Counted from the first letter of the stretch, positions 1 through 7,814 are shown. The stretch is DNA of 17,204 nt from an uncultured Rhodospirillaceae bacterium (GCA_913054205.1 CAJXJM010000009.1:1-17204); one strand, 5' to 3'. The notes: generated by a model not told the origin, from the sequence alone. Numbers and translations: made by a program.

Positions 1-1
1 T

Positions 2-718
2 CATGAGAATGCTAACGATACGGTTCATCCTGGTTACGTTCACGAATCTTCAGTGACGACAGCCCGCCAGGCCGACGGTGGTGTTAGCCCGCAAGATGAA
101 TTAGTGGATCGCGGCCAGACCAAAGGCATGATGGCGTCAAATGGGTTGACCGCTAAAGACTGGAATGCGATTGAACTCAATGGCTTGCCGCAAGGGCACT
201 CGTTCATGGGTGGCTTTTACAAATCTGGACTACTCGCACCTCAGCAAGTGGACGTGGCCACTGAAACCTACCGGGAGGCATTGGAAGCCTCCTATGGTAA
301 AGAAAAAACGTCCCGTATCTTAGGTATGGATCGGTTTAATAATTTGGTTTGGCCTAATTTAAATGTAAATGCGCAGTTTCATCAGATCAGGGTCGTACAC
401 CCAATTTCCGTGAATGAAACTATTATTGAAGGTTATTGCTTCCGCTTGAAGGGTGCCCCTGATGAAATATTTCACCGGGCCGTTCGGTTCTTAGGTACCC
501 TAGTTTCTCCAGCATCTATGATTTTTTCAGATGACTTGGAAATTTTTGGACGGGTGCAAGCGGGTTTAGAGAAAGGTAGTTTAGATAAGCTCGACAGTCG
601 TCGTGGAATAGAGACGGATCAAAAAAATGGCGAGGCATTACAATCGACGACGTCTAGCGAGTTGCCATTACGTACGCAAGCCAAGGCGTGGCGTCATTGG
701 ATGAGTCCCGACGCATGA
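2..718 (+). CDS. Rieske non-heme iron ring-hydroxylating oxygenase, alpha subunit (5' partial, catalytic domain)
   Basis: This is the C-terminal 238 residues of the large oxygenase subunit. The frame is open to the left edge, so the Rieske [2Fe-2S] domain lies outside the window. The visible part begins at the mononuclear iron site: ENANDTVHPGYVH gives a D-x2-H-x4-H arrangement (Asp at 17-19, His at 26-28 and 41-43). Its spacing is that of the benzoate/toluate-type oxygenases. A SDDLE segment near 527-541 supplies the expected third, carboxylate ligand. The fold-typical PNLNVN and QIRVVHP strands lie between them. Such enzymes add O2 to an aromatic ring using electrons from a reductase, and no reductase gene is in view. 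A GTG at 53 is internal to this frame and is not the start. The beta subunit overlaps its stop by 4 bases. The substrate cannot be told from the sequence. Confidence 0.9.
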   Translation, partial: HENANDTVHPGYVHESSVTTARQADGGVSPQDELVDRGQTKGMMASNGLTAKDWNAIELNGLPQGHSFMGGFYKSGLLAPQQVDVATETYREALEASYGKEKTSRILGMDRFNNLVWPNLNVNAQFHQIRVVHPISVNETIIEGYCFRLKGAPDEIFHRAVRFLGTLVSPASMIFSDDLEIFGRVQAGLEKGSLDKLDSRRGIETDQKNGEALQSTTSSELPLRTQAKAWRHWMSPDA

Positions 719-1182
719 GCCTGACCCAAGAAGTGTCCAGCTTCCTTACTCATGAAGCAGATTTTCTCGATCGTGGAGATTTTGAGGCCTGGCTCGAATT
801 GTATGAGGATGACGCTCTTTACTGGATTCCTTCCTCCCCCGACCAAACTGACATGAAGGGCCAAGTCTCTATTATGCTAGAAGACCGACCTTTGTTAAAA
901 TTGCGTGTGCGTCGATTATCTCACCCTCGTGCCTACGCCGTTACACCAAGACCGGCCACGATCCACTTGATAGGTAATGTCAGTGCACGTGAGGAGGGTG
1001 ATCTTGTGATGGTAAGTTCAAAACTTATCATGACACAGGTTCGGGATAATATAGAAACTAGCCTTAGTGGCGTAGTCTCGCATCATCTCAGCCGCAGTGA
1101 GAATGGATTTGGGATTAAACTAAAGCGAGTAGATTTGATCCAAGCGGGTGGTACATTTTCCGTTATATCCGTTCCTCTCTAA
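715..1182 (+). CDS. Aromatic ring-hydroxylating dioxygenase, beta subunit
   Basis: This is the small structural subunit (155 residues) of the Rieske oxygenase, with the NTF2/SnoaL-like cone fold. The N-terminal pattern is diagnostic of the family: FLTHEADFLDRGDFEAWLEL, then YWIP, and a central RVRRLSHPRAYAVTPRP segment. The length is normal for a beta subunit. An in-frame GTG at 688 would add nine residues. I prefer ATG 715 because it forms an ATGA overlap with the alpha-subunit stop, which implies translational coupling, and because the N-terminus then matches the family. These subunits usually have no catalytic residues and stabilise an alpha3beta3 hexamer. The stop codon shares bases with the stop of the convergent dehydratase gene on the other strand, leaving no space for a conventional terminator between them. 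Confidence 0.9.
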   Translation: MSLTQEVSSFLTHEADFLDRGDFEAWLELYEDDALYWIPSSPDQTDMKGQVSIMLEDRPLLKLRVRRLSHPRAYAVTPRPATIHLIGNVSAREEGDLVMVSSKLIMTQVRDNIETSLSGVVSHHLSRSENGFGIKLKRVDLIQAGGTFSVISVPL

Positions 1183-2345
1183 AGCAAATCTTGGAATAGT
1201 TTGAAGAGTTCTGGCTTGTTCTCAATGCCTGTTCCGGGCGTATCACTCAAACTGGCGATGCCATCTTGGACCACAGTATCATCTGACACACGGCTAAATG
1301 GACCGCCCGAGACTGCTGCCGTTTCATGTCCGCCTAAGCCTATGCCCGCAGCAGCATGAAGAGCAACTTGATGCCCAGCGTGTGGCACGAAGTCTCGGCG
1401 GGACCAGCCCAATGTTTCGGCATCAGCTATCATCCGTAAATATTCCGTTAGGCCATATGCTAGCACAAAATCCATTTGTAATTTATCTATTCCAGGGCGA
1501 AGCCCTCCGTAATGGAGTAAGTTTCTGCTATCGGCTTGGGAGAATATATTCTCTCCAGTGGCAATTGGTGTTTTGAGGGATTGGCTGCAACCGGCAAGGG
1601 CTAAGTAGTCAAGTGGATCAACAGGTTCCTCTATCCATCGTAGGCCTATTTGATCAATCTCGTTGAGTTGGGTCGCTCCTGTCTCTCCGCCATAGGCACA
1701 ATTTGCATCTACTGCAATGAGGCTTGAACTTTCAGCTGCTTGGACCGCAGCCTCGAGGCGAGCTATATCAATCGCCTGGGTCGCTCCGCCGACCTTAAGT
1801 TTGAACCAGCCATAACCAGCACCCAGGCTTTGCTTGGTTTCTTCTGCTACTTCGGTTGCATCTGAAGATCCAGAACGGTAATGGCCGCCACTTGCATAAA
1901 TAGCAGTCTTTCCCGCTGGTAAGCCATTGTCACCAGAGTGTCCAACGTCTCTCTCCAGTAAAGCCCATAAAGGTAGATCCTCGGATTTAGCGATAGCGTC
2001 CCACAAAGCTGTTTCTAATACTCCGACCGCGCCTGATCGCTCGCCGTGGCCACCCTCTTTTTCATTGGTCATGAGAATGTCCCACACGTTAGCCAGTAGT
2101 TGGATGCTTGTCTCGCCACTGATCCCACTTGTTATATTTATTAAACGTGGAATGAACCTTTCCCGCAATAAACCTCCGTGGCTATAGCGACCGTAAGATG
2201 AAAATCCCAGCCCTTTAAATCGTCCCCGGCCAGTCTCAATTTCAACGACTACCGCACTTGCTGTCATATTCTGAAATGATATAGCAGCGTTTGCTGTATC
2301 GCTCCCAAGAGGGATTGTGCGCTCTTCGACGGAAATTATTTTCAT
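1179..2345 (-). CDS. Enolase-superfamily dehydratase, D(-)-tartrate dehydratase (TarD)-like
   Basis: This 388-residue mandelate racemase/muconate lactonizing-type enzyme closely resembles D-tartrate dehydratase of Bradyrhizobium as I remember that sequence. Shared segments include YGRYSHGGLLRERFIPRL, NEKEGGHGERSGAVG, ASGGHYRSG and the GENIFSQADSRNLLHYGG block. Catalytic residues are present: the K-x-K motif with Lys184, metal ligands Asp213 (DAN), Glu239 (IEEP) and Glu265 (TGEN), and His322 in VPHAGH. Family members abstract the proton alpha to a carboxylate and eliminate water. ATG 2345 is chosen over an upstream GTG/ATG-type start at 2369 for three reasons: GAGGA lies 8 bases before it, it avoids overlap with the upstream VOC gene, and it puts the catalytic residues at exactly the TarD numbering. 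It is the second gene of a minus-strand operon. The true substrate may be another acid-sugar-like or ring-derived hydroxy acid. Confidence 0.85.
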   Translation of the reverse strand: MKIISVEERTIPLGSDTANAAISFQNMTASAVVVEIETGRGRFKGLGFSSYGRYSHGGLLRERFIPRLINITSGISGETSIQLLANVWDILMTNEKEGGHGERSGAVGVLETALWDAIAKSEDLPLWALLERDVGHSGDNGLPAGKTAIYASGGHYRSGSSDATEVAEETKQSLGAGYGWFKLKVGGATQAIDIARLEAAVQAAESSSLIAVDANCAYGGETGATQLNEIDQIGLRWIEEPVDPLDYLALAGCSQSLKTPIATGENIFSQADSRNLLHYGGLRPGIDKLQMDFVLAYGLTEYLRMIADAETLGWSRRDFVPHAGHQVALHAAAGIGLGGHETAAVSGGPFSRVSDDTVVQDGIASLSDTPGTGIENKPELFKLFQDLL

Positions 2346-2356
2346 AAGGGGTGTCC

Positions 2357-2743
2357 TCAGAGCTTCCAATCATGTTCCGAAAGGTCAAAGACCAAGCCAT
2401 TAACGTCTTTGTATTTTGACTCGGCATCAACTCCCGGATAGGCCGGCAATTCCATGAAATACTCGCCGCCAGATTCTTCTACTTTCTTGGCGATTGCTTC
2501 CTTATCGTCAACTACAAATCCTAAGTGATGAAGACCAGCCCATTCCTGGCCATTAATCATGCCACCTTTACCATCGGGGAAATTAAGCAAAGTTAAGTTC
2601 ATTACACCATCTGATAGACTAATGGCATTTCCGATAGGAGATTCGGCATCCCCGACGCGCTCCATTCCAAAGACGCTTTCATAAAATTTTGACGCTTTTT
2701 CTAAATCTGGCACCTGCATAGCAATATGGCGTAATTTATTCAT
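2357..2743 (-). CDS. VOC-family (glyoxalase/extradiol-dioxygenase fold) protein
   Basis: This is a 128-residue single vicinal-oxygen-chelate protein made of two beta-alpha-beta-beta-beta modules. It starts MNKLRHIAMQVPDLEKASKFY, the usual first strand with a possible metal ligand His6. The second module begins LHHLGFVVDD (His72/His73) and ends in GLVFDLSEHDW, where Asp120 or Glu123 could be the last ligand. The ligand usually found at the end of the first module is not obvious (NLTLLN). Members act as glyoxalases, lyases, epimerases or small dioxygenases, and the exact reaction is not readable here. ATG 2743 is chosen because AGGAG sits 7 bases upstream (2751-2755); an alternative start at 2794 lacks this support. 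It is the first gene of an operon with the TarD-like dehydratase, 11 bases apart, so both probably act in one pathway. Confidence 0.85.
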   Translation of the reverse strand: MNKLRHIAMQVPDLEKASKFYESVFGMERVGDAESPIGNAISLSDGVMNLTLLNFPDGKGGMINGQEWAGLHHLGFVVDDKEAIAKKVEESGGEYFMELPAYPGVDAESKYKDVNGLVFDLSEHDWKL

Positions 2744-2997
2744 ATTTCTTCTCCTGTTGGACCGCATAAAGAGTATATCAATTCGCTCGTGCAATTCCAG
2801 CCCCGAGAAAATTCCCGACTACCTAACATATAAAAAAGAAACTAGACTCGGTATAGATAGCTACTTAGTCTTTTAAGTATTTGGTTCGATAGTTTAAAAA
2901 TATTATTCAGGTTTTTGGTACTATTGTATAAACGGTTTGGGCGATCACTAAGCTCTGAGCCTGAGGTAGTTAGCGTTAATCTAATAAGTGAGGATGG
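2744..2997. promoter_or_regulatory. Divergent promoter region between the VOC/dehydratase operon and the Mo-hydroxylase operon
   Basis: This is a 254-base non-coding stretch between head-to-head genes, so at least two promoters should lie here. The central part (about 2820-2935) is very AT-rich. No convincing -35/-10 pair could be fixed on either strand: TTGGTT at 2881 with TATTCA 17 bases later is too weak to call. Small inverted pairs are visible, AGACT/AGTCT around 2845-2875 and CTAA/TTAG flanking 2949-2974, and are possible regulator sites. No regulator gene is in the window. The minus-strand gene has AGGAG at 2751-2755, and the plus-strand gene has GAGG at 2990-2993. Confidence 0.5.
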
Positions 2998-3855
2998 ATG
3001 AAAGCATCGACGTTTAAATATCTACATGCCCAAAGTAAGGATGAAGCTTACGCTGCTTTCGCTGAATATGGTGATGAAGCAGTGATTTTGGCTGGCGGGC
3101 AAAGTCTCATGCCAATGTTGAATATGCGTTTAGCTCAACCGGCAGTGCTCGTGGATATAAATCCAATTTCTGAACTAAGCGGAATCGTCCTCCTTAATCA
3201 GCAACTGCACATAGGTGCTACGACGCGGCATGTGGACGTGGCAAATGCGGATTTAATTGCCGCAGAACTGCCCCTCATTGGTTGTGCTATCAAACAAGTA
3301 GCCCATCGAGGGATCCGTAACCGAGGAACTTTTGGTGGTAGTTTAGCTCATGCGGATCCTGCCGCTGAAATGCCTGCTTGCGCCGTAGCCCTCGACGCGA
3401 CATTTGTTTTACAATCCCGAGCTGAGGAGCGGCGAGTGAAGGCAGTAGATTTTTTTCTCGGTGTTATGACTACCGACCGGCGGCCTGACGAAATTCTCAC
3501 CACAATCGAATTACCGGCTCAGACGTCCAATGATGCTTGGGCTTTTCACGAATTGAGCCGTCGTCACGGTGATTTTGCCTTGGTAGGTGTTGCTGCGACA
3601 GCCCGGCGTAGGTCCGAAGGATTAGAAGAATTGAGATTGGTGGTGTTCGGCTGCGAGGAACGACCGAGGATATCGAAGATTGCCGCGTCGACGTCGTTAT
3701 CTCAAAAGGATGCTCTGGAACTTGCTACCGCGGTTGCCGAGGACTTGGATCCGATGTCGGATCTGGAAGGGGATGCTAAAACAAAGCGAATCCAAGCCCG
3801 GACTTTAATACAGCGGGCCTTAGATGACCTTTTTGTGGAGGGAGCTAATGGCTGA
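2998..3855 (+). CDS. Molybdenum hydroxylase (xanthine dehydrogenase/CoxM family), FAD-binding medium subunit
   Basis: This 285-residue FAD subunit of a heterotrimeric molybdenum hydroxylase carries electrons from the iron-sulfur subunit to the final acceptor. Both FAD-binding motifs are present: AGGQSLMPMLNMR near residues 32-44, and the TFGGSLAHADPAAE motif at 111-124. A CoxM-type C-terminal domain follows. The length is normal, and there is no extra 4Fe-4S insertion of the kind found in 4-hydroxybenzoyl-CoA reductase. It begins at ATG 2998 with GAGG just upstream. It is the first gene of an M-S-L operon, and its last 8 bases overlap the iron-sulfur subunit gene, which implies coupled translation and a fixed complex. 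Confidence 0.92.
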   Translation: MKASTFKYLHAQSKDEAYAAFAEYGDEAVILAGGQSLMPMLNMRLAQPAVLVDINPISELSGIVLLNQQLHIGATTRHVDVANADLIAAELPLIGCAIKQVAHRGIRNRGTFGGSLAHADPAAEMPACAVALDATFVLQSRAEERRVKAVDFFLGVMTTDRRPDEILTTIELPAQTSNDAWAFHELSRRHGDFALVGVAATARRRSEGLEELRLVVFGCEERPRISKIAASTSLSQKDALELATAVAEDLDPMSDLEGDAKTKRIQARTLIQRALDDLFVEGANG

Positions 3856-4330
3856 GATGCTTCCCATTAAACTGACTGTTAATGGCGCTGTAGTGAGTAA
3901 ACTGGTGGATCCACGTCAGCACCTAACTGATTTTCTACGTATCGATCTTGGCCTAACTGGCAGTCACCTTGGTTGCGAACATGGCGTTTGTGGAGCTTGC
4001 TCAGTGCGAGTAAATGGCCAGGTCATACGCGGTTGTTTAATGTTAGCATCTCAGACAGATGGTGCAGACGTTCAAACTATCGAAGGCATTTTTGAAGCTG
4101 GGGAGGCGGCCGAATTGATTGCAGCATTTGTAGCCCGCAATGCACTCCAATGTGGATTTTGTACGCCAGGCATGTTGTTGACCGCCGCCGAAATAGTGGC
4201 GGAAGGTAAACTTCTGGATCGCCAGGAAATACGTAACGAGCTCTCGGGTAATATTTGCCGTTGCACGGGTTATCAATCCATCATCGATGCCGTTGAAATG
4301 GTGCTCCTCGAAAAGCTGAAGGAAGCATAA
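3848..4330 (+). CDS. Molybdenum hydroxylase (CoxS family), [2Fe-2S] small subunit
   Basis: This 160-residue electron-transfer subunit carries two [2Fe-2S] clusters. The N-terminal ferredoxin-like domain has Cys43, Cys48, Cys51 and Cys63 (GCEHGVCGACSVRVNGQVIRGC pattern). The C-terminal helical domain has Cys102, Cys105, Cys137 and Cys139 (CGFC and CRC motifs), the full set for the family. Start ATG 3848 is supported by the strong purine-rich ribosome site GGAGGGAG at 3837-3844 and by the family N-terminus (IKLTVNG). A longer start at 3824 would lose this site and add eight atypical residues. The gene overlaps the FAD-subunit gene by 8 bases, and the Mo subunit starts 4 bases after its stop. 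No TAT signal is seen, so the complex is expected in the cytoplasm. Confidence 0.95.
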   Translation: MAEMLPIKLTVNGAVVSKLVDPRQHLTDFLRIDLGLTGSHLGCEHGVCGACSVRVNGQVIRGCLMLASQTDGADVQTIEGIFEAGEAAELIAAFVARNALQCGFCTPGMLLTAAEIVAEGKLLDRQEIRNELSGNICRCTGYQSIIDAVEMVLLEKLKEA

Positions 4331-4334
4331 AAAT

Positions 4335-6695
4335 ATGAGCGATTCCGAACAAACCATTGGCGCCTCATTACCTCGTCGGGATGCTTTGCGCTTAGCAGTG
4401 GGAAGAGGTACCTTTACCGATGATATTGTGCTGCCCCGTATGCTTCATATGGCTTTGGTACGCTCTCCCTACGCCCACGCTTTGATTAAGTCTATCGACA
4501 TCACCGATGCCAAAAATTCTGATGGCGTAGTGCGTGTTCTTACAGGGGCTGATTTGGAAGACGTATGTTCGCCTTTCATTGCGTCAATAGAATTTCTTCC
4601 AAATATGATTTCGCCGCCACAATATGCCTTGGCCCTCGAAGAAGTGGCTTGGCAAGGGGAGGGCGTTTGCGCCGTCCTTGCCGAAAGTAGGGCTTTAGCT
4701 GAAGACGCGGCTGAATTAGTGAAAGTCGAGTGGGAGGAACTGCCGGCGGTGGTTGATCCGTTAACCGCCCTGCTAGCCGGGACACCGACGGTTCACAGGA
4801 AACTGGAAACCAATATTGCTATGATAATGCCCATTGAAAAGGGTGATACTAAATTAGCTTTTGCAAACGCGGACGTTGTTGTCGAACATTCCTTTGAGTT
4901 TGGGCGACAGGCAGGCGTTGCTCTTGAGACACGCTCTGTTGTGGCTGATTTTGAGCCTGCAGGTCGTCAACTTACTGTTTATCAATCTCATCAGACACCA
5001 TATCAAATGCAGGATGTTTATGCGCGGCATCTTGGGTTAGCAGAGCACCAAGTCCGAGTTATTGCCAAAGATGTAGGTGGCGCATTTGGCCTCAAGCTGC
5101 ATGCTTATCCTGATGAAATGGCTGCTGTCGCCGCGAGCGTTCTGTTAGGACGACCGGTAAAGTACATTGTGGATCGGCAGGAATCTTTCACATCTGATAT
5201 TCACTCCCGGGAAATGACAGCCACTGGACGGCTTGCTGTTTCCGGTCAGGGGGTAATCCTTGGTGTTGAGGTTGATATATTGTCTGCGATTGGAGCTTAT
5301 TCGATTTATCCGCGTACCAGCGTCGGTGACGGTGTTCAGGCCGTTCAGTTTACCGGGGCACCTTATCGTTTGCCGACTTTTAAAGGGCGGGTGAGGATTG
5401 TGTATCAAAATAAAACGCCCTGCGGTGCGTATCGAGCGGTCGGCCAACCTATTGGCTGCTCTATCATTGAGCAACTCTTGGATTTAGCCGCGGCTAAACT
5501 CAACCTTGACCCATCGGAAATTAGGCGACGAAATCACCTTCGCTCGGTGGACATGCCATTCAAAGCCGCAGGTGGCCTAGAATTTTCTAATGTATCCCTG
5601 GACGAATGTCTGACCGCGTTACTGGCTAAAATGAATTATGACAGTTTGCGCAATGATCAAAAAAAAGCCCAAAAGCGAGGCGTTTATAGAGGTATTGGTT
5701 TAGCTACTTTCGTTGAGCAAACAGCTGTAGGTGCCGGGTTATATGGCCCCGCTGGCGTGCGAGTCAGTGCCCAGGAAGGATGTTCCTTGCGGCTTAATCC
5801 TTCGGGTTTGGTTAATTGTTCTACCAGCGTTACAGATCAAGGTCAGGGGACGTTGACCGGGCTTCAACAAGTCATTGCTGAGACACTTGGTATTGGTTTC
5901 GATGATGTGACAGTTGAAGCGGGTGACGGAGGTGCAACGCCATATGGGGGAGGCTCCTGGGCATCGCGTGGTTTAGCTATAGGTGGAGAGGCGGCACGGC
6001 TCGCTGCAATTGATTTACGAAATAAAATATTAACGGTAGCTGCAGCAATAACTCAGGAGTTGCCTGAAAACTTAACCCTTGTGAATAGTAACATATTTGA
6101 TGGCTCCAAATGCTTAATGGATCTGTCCGAGTTGTCAGAAATTGTTCATTTTCGTCAAAACACTCTACCACCGGGCGTGGACTTTGAAATGAATGTCACG
6201 CGTCATTTTGTTCCGCGTGATTTTCCTTATTTCATTGCGAACGGGATCCAGGCGAGTTACCTCGAAGTAGACGTTGGTACTGGTGCAATTAAACTACTTG
6301 AGCATTGGGTTGCCGAAGATTGTGGCAAGATCGTAAACCCCTTGTTGGTCGATGAGCAATTGCGGGGCGGAATTGTTCAGGGACTGGGAGCTGCGCTTTA
6401 TGAACATTGCCTCTATGATGATGCAGGGCAGTTGCTTACGGCATCATTGGCAGATTACGCCGTGCCACTGGCATCCGAAATGCCGGACATTCATATTGTT
6501 CATGTCGAAACGCCAGTCTCGGGAACTGGGCTTGGTGCTAAGGGCGCTGGAGAAGCTGGGACACTGGGCGCGCCTGCTGCGGTTTGGTGTGCCGTTAATG
6601 ATGCGATTCGACCACTTGGAGCACAAGTATGGAAACAGCCATTTACTATGGCCCACGTTCTTCAGGCTCTAAATTCAAAAGGTAGCTTACTGTAG
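4335..6695 (+). CDS. Molybdenum hydroxylase (CoxL/XdhB family), molybdopterin-binding large subunit
   Basis: This 786-residue catalytic subunit binds the molybdopterin cofactor and hydroxylates a carbon of the substrate with water-derived oxygen. Motifs include KDVGGAFGLK (245-254), the active-site loop CGAYRAVGQP (363-372), YGGGSWASRG (537-546) and GAKGAGEAG (734-742), where Glu740 is the expected catalytic base. The AYRCSFR signature of form I CO dehydrogenase is absent, so this is probably not an energy-conserving CO oxidiser. The loop also departs from the commoner AYRGAGR. Likely substrates are N-heteroaromatics, aldehydes or aromatic acids, which is an inference from the family only. 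ATG 4335 follows GGAAG at 4321. No cofactor insertion protein (XdhC/CoxF type) follows directly; the next operon is a transporter. Confidence 0.93.
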   Translation: MSDSEQTIGASLPRRDALRLAVGRGTFTDDIVLPRMLHMALVRSPYAHALIKSIDITDAKNSDGVVRVLTGADLEDVCSPFIASIEFLPNMISPPQYALALEEVAWQGEGVCAVLAESRALAEDAAELVKVEWEELPAVVDPLTALLAGTPTVHRKLETNIAMIMPIEKGDTKLAFANADVVVEHSFEFGRQAGVALETRSVVADFEPAGRQLTVYQSHQTPYQMQDVYARHLGLAEHQVRVIAKDVGGAFGLKLHAYPDEMAAVAASVLLGRPVKYIVDRQESFTSDIHSREMTATGRLAVSGQGVILGVEVDILSAIGAYSIYPRTSVGDGVQAVQFTGAPYRLPTFKGRVRIVYQNKTPCGAYRAVGQPIGCSIIEQLLDLAAAKLNLDPSEIRRRNHLRSVDMPFKAAGGLEFSNVSLDECLTALLAKMNYDSLRNDQKKAQKRGVYRGIGLATFVEQTAVGAGLYGPAGVRVSAQEGCSLRLNPSGLVNCSTSVTDQGQGTLTGLQQVIAETLGIGFDDVTVEAGDGGATPYGGGSWASRGLAIGGEAARLAAIDLRNKILTVAAAITQELPENLTLVNSNIFDGSKCLMDLSELSEIVHFRQNTLPPGVDFEMNVTRHFVPRDFPYFIANGIQASYLEVDVGTGAIKLLEHWVAEDCGKIVNPLLVDEQLRGGIVQGLGAALYEHCLYDDAGQLLTASLADYAVPLASEMPDIHIVHVETPVSGTGLGAKGAGEAGTLGAPAAVWCAVNDAIRPLGAQVWKQPFTMAHVLQALNSKGSLL

Positions 6696-6726
6696 GTCGA
6701 AGAAATTTTTAAAAAACCTAGAATTT

Positions 6727-6754
6727 TTAACATATTATGATGTGCAAATATAAT
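6727..6754 (+). promoter_or_regulatory. Probable sigma-70-type promoter of the TRAP transporter operon
   Basis: TTAACA (6727-6732), a 16-base spacer and TATAAT (6749-6754) match the -35 element at 5 of 6 positions and the -10 element fully. The dctP ATG lies 56 bases downstream. The sequence before it is AT-rich, with two similar segments (GAAATTTTTAA at 6702 and GAATTTTTAA at 6721) that could act as an UP element or regulator site. The 115-base gap between the Mo-subunit stop and dctP shows no clear intrinsic terminator, so read-through from the upstream operon is also possible. Confidence 0.6.
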
Positions 6755-6810
6755 TTAACTATGTATTATTATACGACTGTATTTTTCAAATAAAATAATA
6801 GGGGACAAAT

Positions 6811-7767
6811 ATGAAAATGAAGATGCTTGCCATCTTAGGGATGGCAGTTGGATTTGTGGGCGTTTCGCCGGAATCCGGACATACTGCAGAAGTTAAATTG
6901 AAGGCTGCTGCTTTTCTTCCGGGCGGAGTGTATGTGAAATACTTTAAAGATTGGGTCAAACATACGAATAAACAATGTACAGGACATTTCAATATAAGCG
7001 TGGTTGGTCCAGCTGCTGTTAAATCGATGGAGCAATGGAATGCTTTAAAAAATGGTGTCATTGATTTGCATTATGGCCCGCCTAATTATTATAAAGGCGT
7101 AATGCCTGTAGCTGATGTCATGATATTGTCGAAAAATGAAACAGCCGATCAGCGTAAAAATGGCGCTTGGAAAATGATGAATGAAATGCATAAGAAAAAA
7201 ATGAATGCCATTTATCTCACCAATATTCTGAATGGTGTGAAGTTTTACCTCTACACAAACAAGCCTGCTGTTAACAAACGGTTCGAAGGCTTTCGTTTGC
7301 GCTCAGTAGCAATTTATGATGGCTTTTTTAAATCTCTCGGTGCTATGCCTCTTCGTATGGCGGCGCCCCAAGTTTATACAGCTCTCGAACGTAAAACTGT
7401 TGACGGTTATGGTTGGCCGCTTTGGGGAATTAAATATTTTGGTTGGGATAAACACACTAAATACCGTCACGGCCCTGGATTTTTTAGCGCTAATGTTAAT
7501 ATCATTGCTAACCAGGATAAATACAATGGTATGTCGAGTGCCGCGCGTAAATGTATGATGGATCAAGCGATCTGGTTGGAAAGTGAGTGGCCATCATGGC
7601 GTTCTACTGAAGCGGCTAAACAAACAAAGCCTCAGGATGATGCCGGCATTAAATATGTCGATATGGGTGCTTCTTTCCCAAAGAAAGCAGAAGACATGTA
7701 TTGGGCGATGTTGTTAAAAGCGGATTCTGCTTTTATTAATAAAATTAGGCCACTTCTAAGCAAATAG
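6811..7767 (+). CDS. dctP: TRAP transporter solute-binding protein (DctP family)
   Basis: This is a 318-residue periplasmic binding protein of a tripartite ATP-independent transporter, which captures a small organic acid and passes it to the membrane subunits. The N-terminus has lysines, then a short hydrophobic stretch (LAILGMAVGFVGV) and a probable cleavage site near Ala26, typical of export. The central EGFRLRSVAIYDGFFKSLGA segment holds the Arg (about residue 164) that usually pairs with the substrate carboxylate. The QVYTALERKTVDG segment is the family hallmark. The protein is unusually rich in Lys, Met and aromatic residues, and its gene is visibly more AT-rich than recA or alaS. ATG 6811 has AGGGGA about 6 bases upstream. 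Its position after the oxygenase genes suggests that it imports their substrate. Confidence 0.88.
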   Translation: MKMKMLAILGMAVGFVGVSPESGHTAEVKLKAAAFLPGGVYVKYFKDWVKHTNKQCTGHFNISVVGPAAVKSMEQWNALKNGVIDLHYGPPNYYKGVMPVADVMILSKNETADQRKNGAWKMMNEMHKKKMNAIYLTNILNGVKFYLYTNKPAVNKRFEGFRLRSVAIYDGFFKSLGAMPLRMAAPQVYTALERKTVDGYGWPLWGIKYFGWDKHTKYRHGPGFFSANVNIIANQDKYNGMSSAARKCMMDQAIWLESEWPSWRSTEAAKQTKPQDDAGIKYVDMGASFPKKAEDMYWAMLLKADSAFINKIRPLLSK

Positions 7768-7782
7768 AATGATCGGGGATTT

Positions 7783-7803
7783 GGCGCGCGCCAATGGTGC
7801 GCC
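7783..7803 (+). promoter_or_regulatory. Intercistronic GC-rich hairpin between dctP and dctQ
   Basis: GGCGCGC (7783-7789) can pair with GTGCGCC (7797-7803), a 7-base-pair stem with one G-U pair and a 7-base loop. It starts 15 bases after the dctP stop. A 14-base perfect palindrome, TTGGCGCGCGCCAA, covers 7781-7794. No T-run follows, so it is not a simple terminator. It may protect the dctP message 3' end and lower permease expression relative to the binding protein. Confidence 0.5.
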
Positions 7804-7814
7804 CCTTGATTTGT

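Noticed and set aside
688..714. GTG at 688 as the start of the beta subunit
   Set aside because: It has no ribosome site and a longer overlap with the alpha subunit. ATG 715 gives an ATGA overlap and a family-like N-terminus.
2881..2909. TTGGTT-N17-TATTCA as a promoter for the Mo-hydroxylase operon
   Set aside because: The -10 half matches the consensus at only three positions, no better than chance in AT-rich DNA.
2998..6695. A CO dehydrogenase (coxMSL) operon
   Set aside because: The gene order is the same, but the large subunit lacks the AYRCSFR loop of true CO oxidisers, so only the broad Mo-hydroxylase family is claimed.
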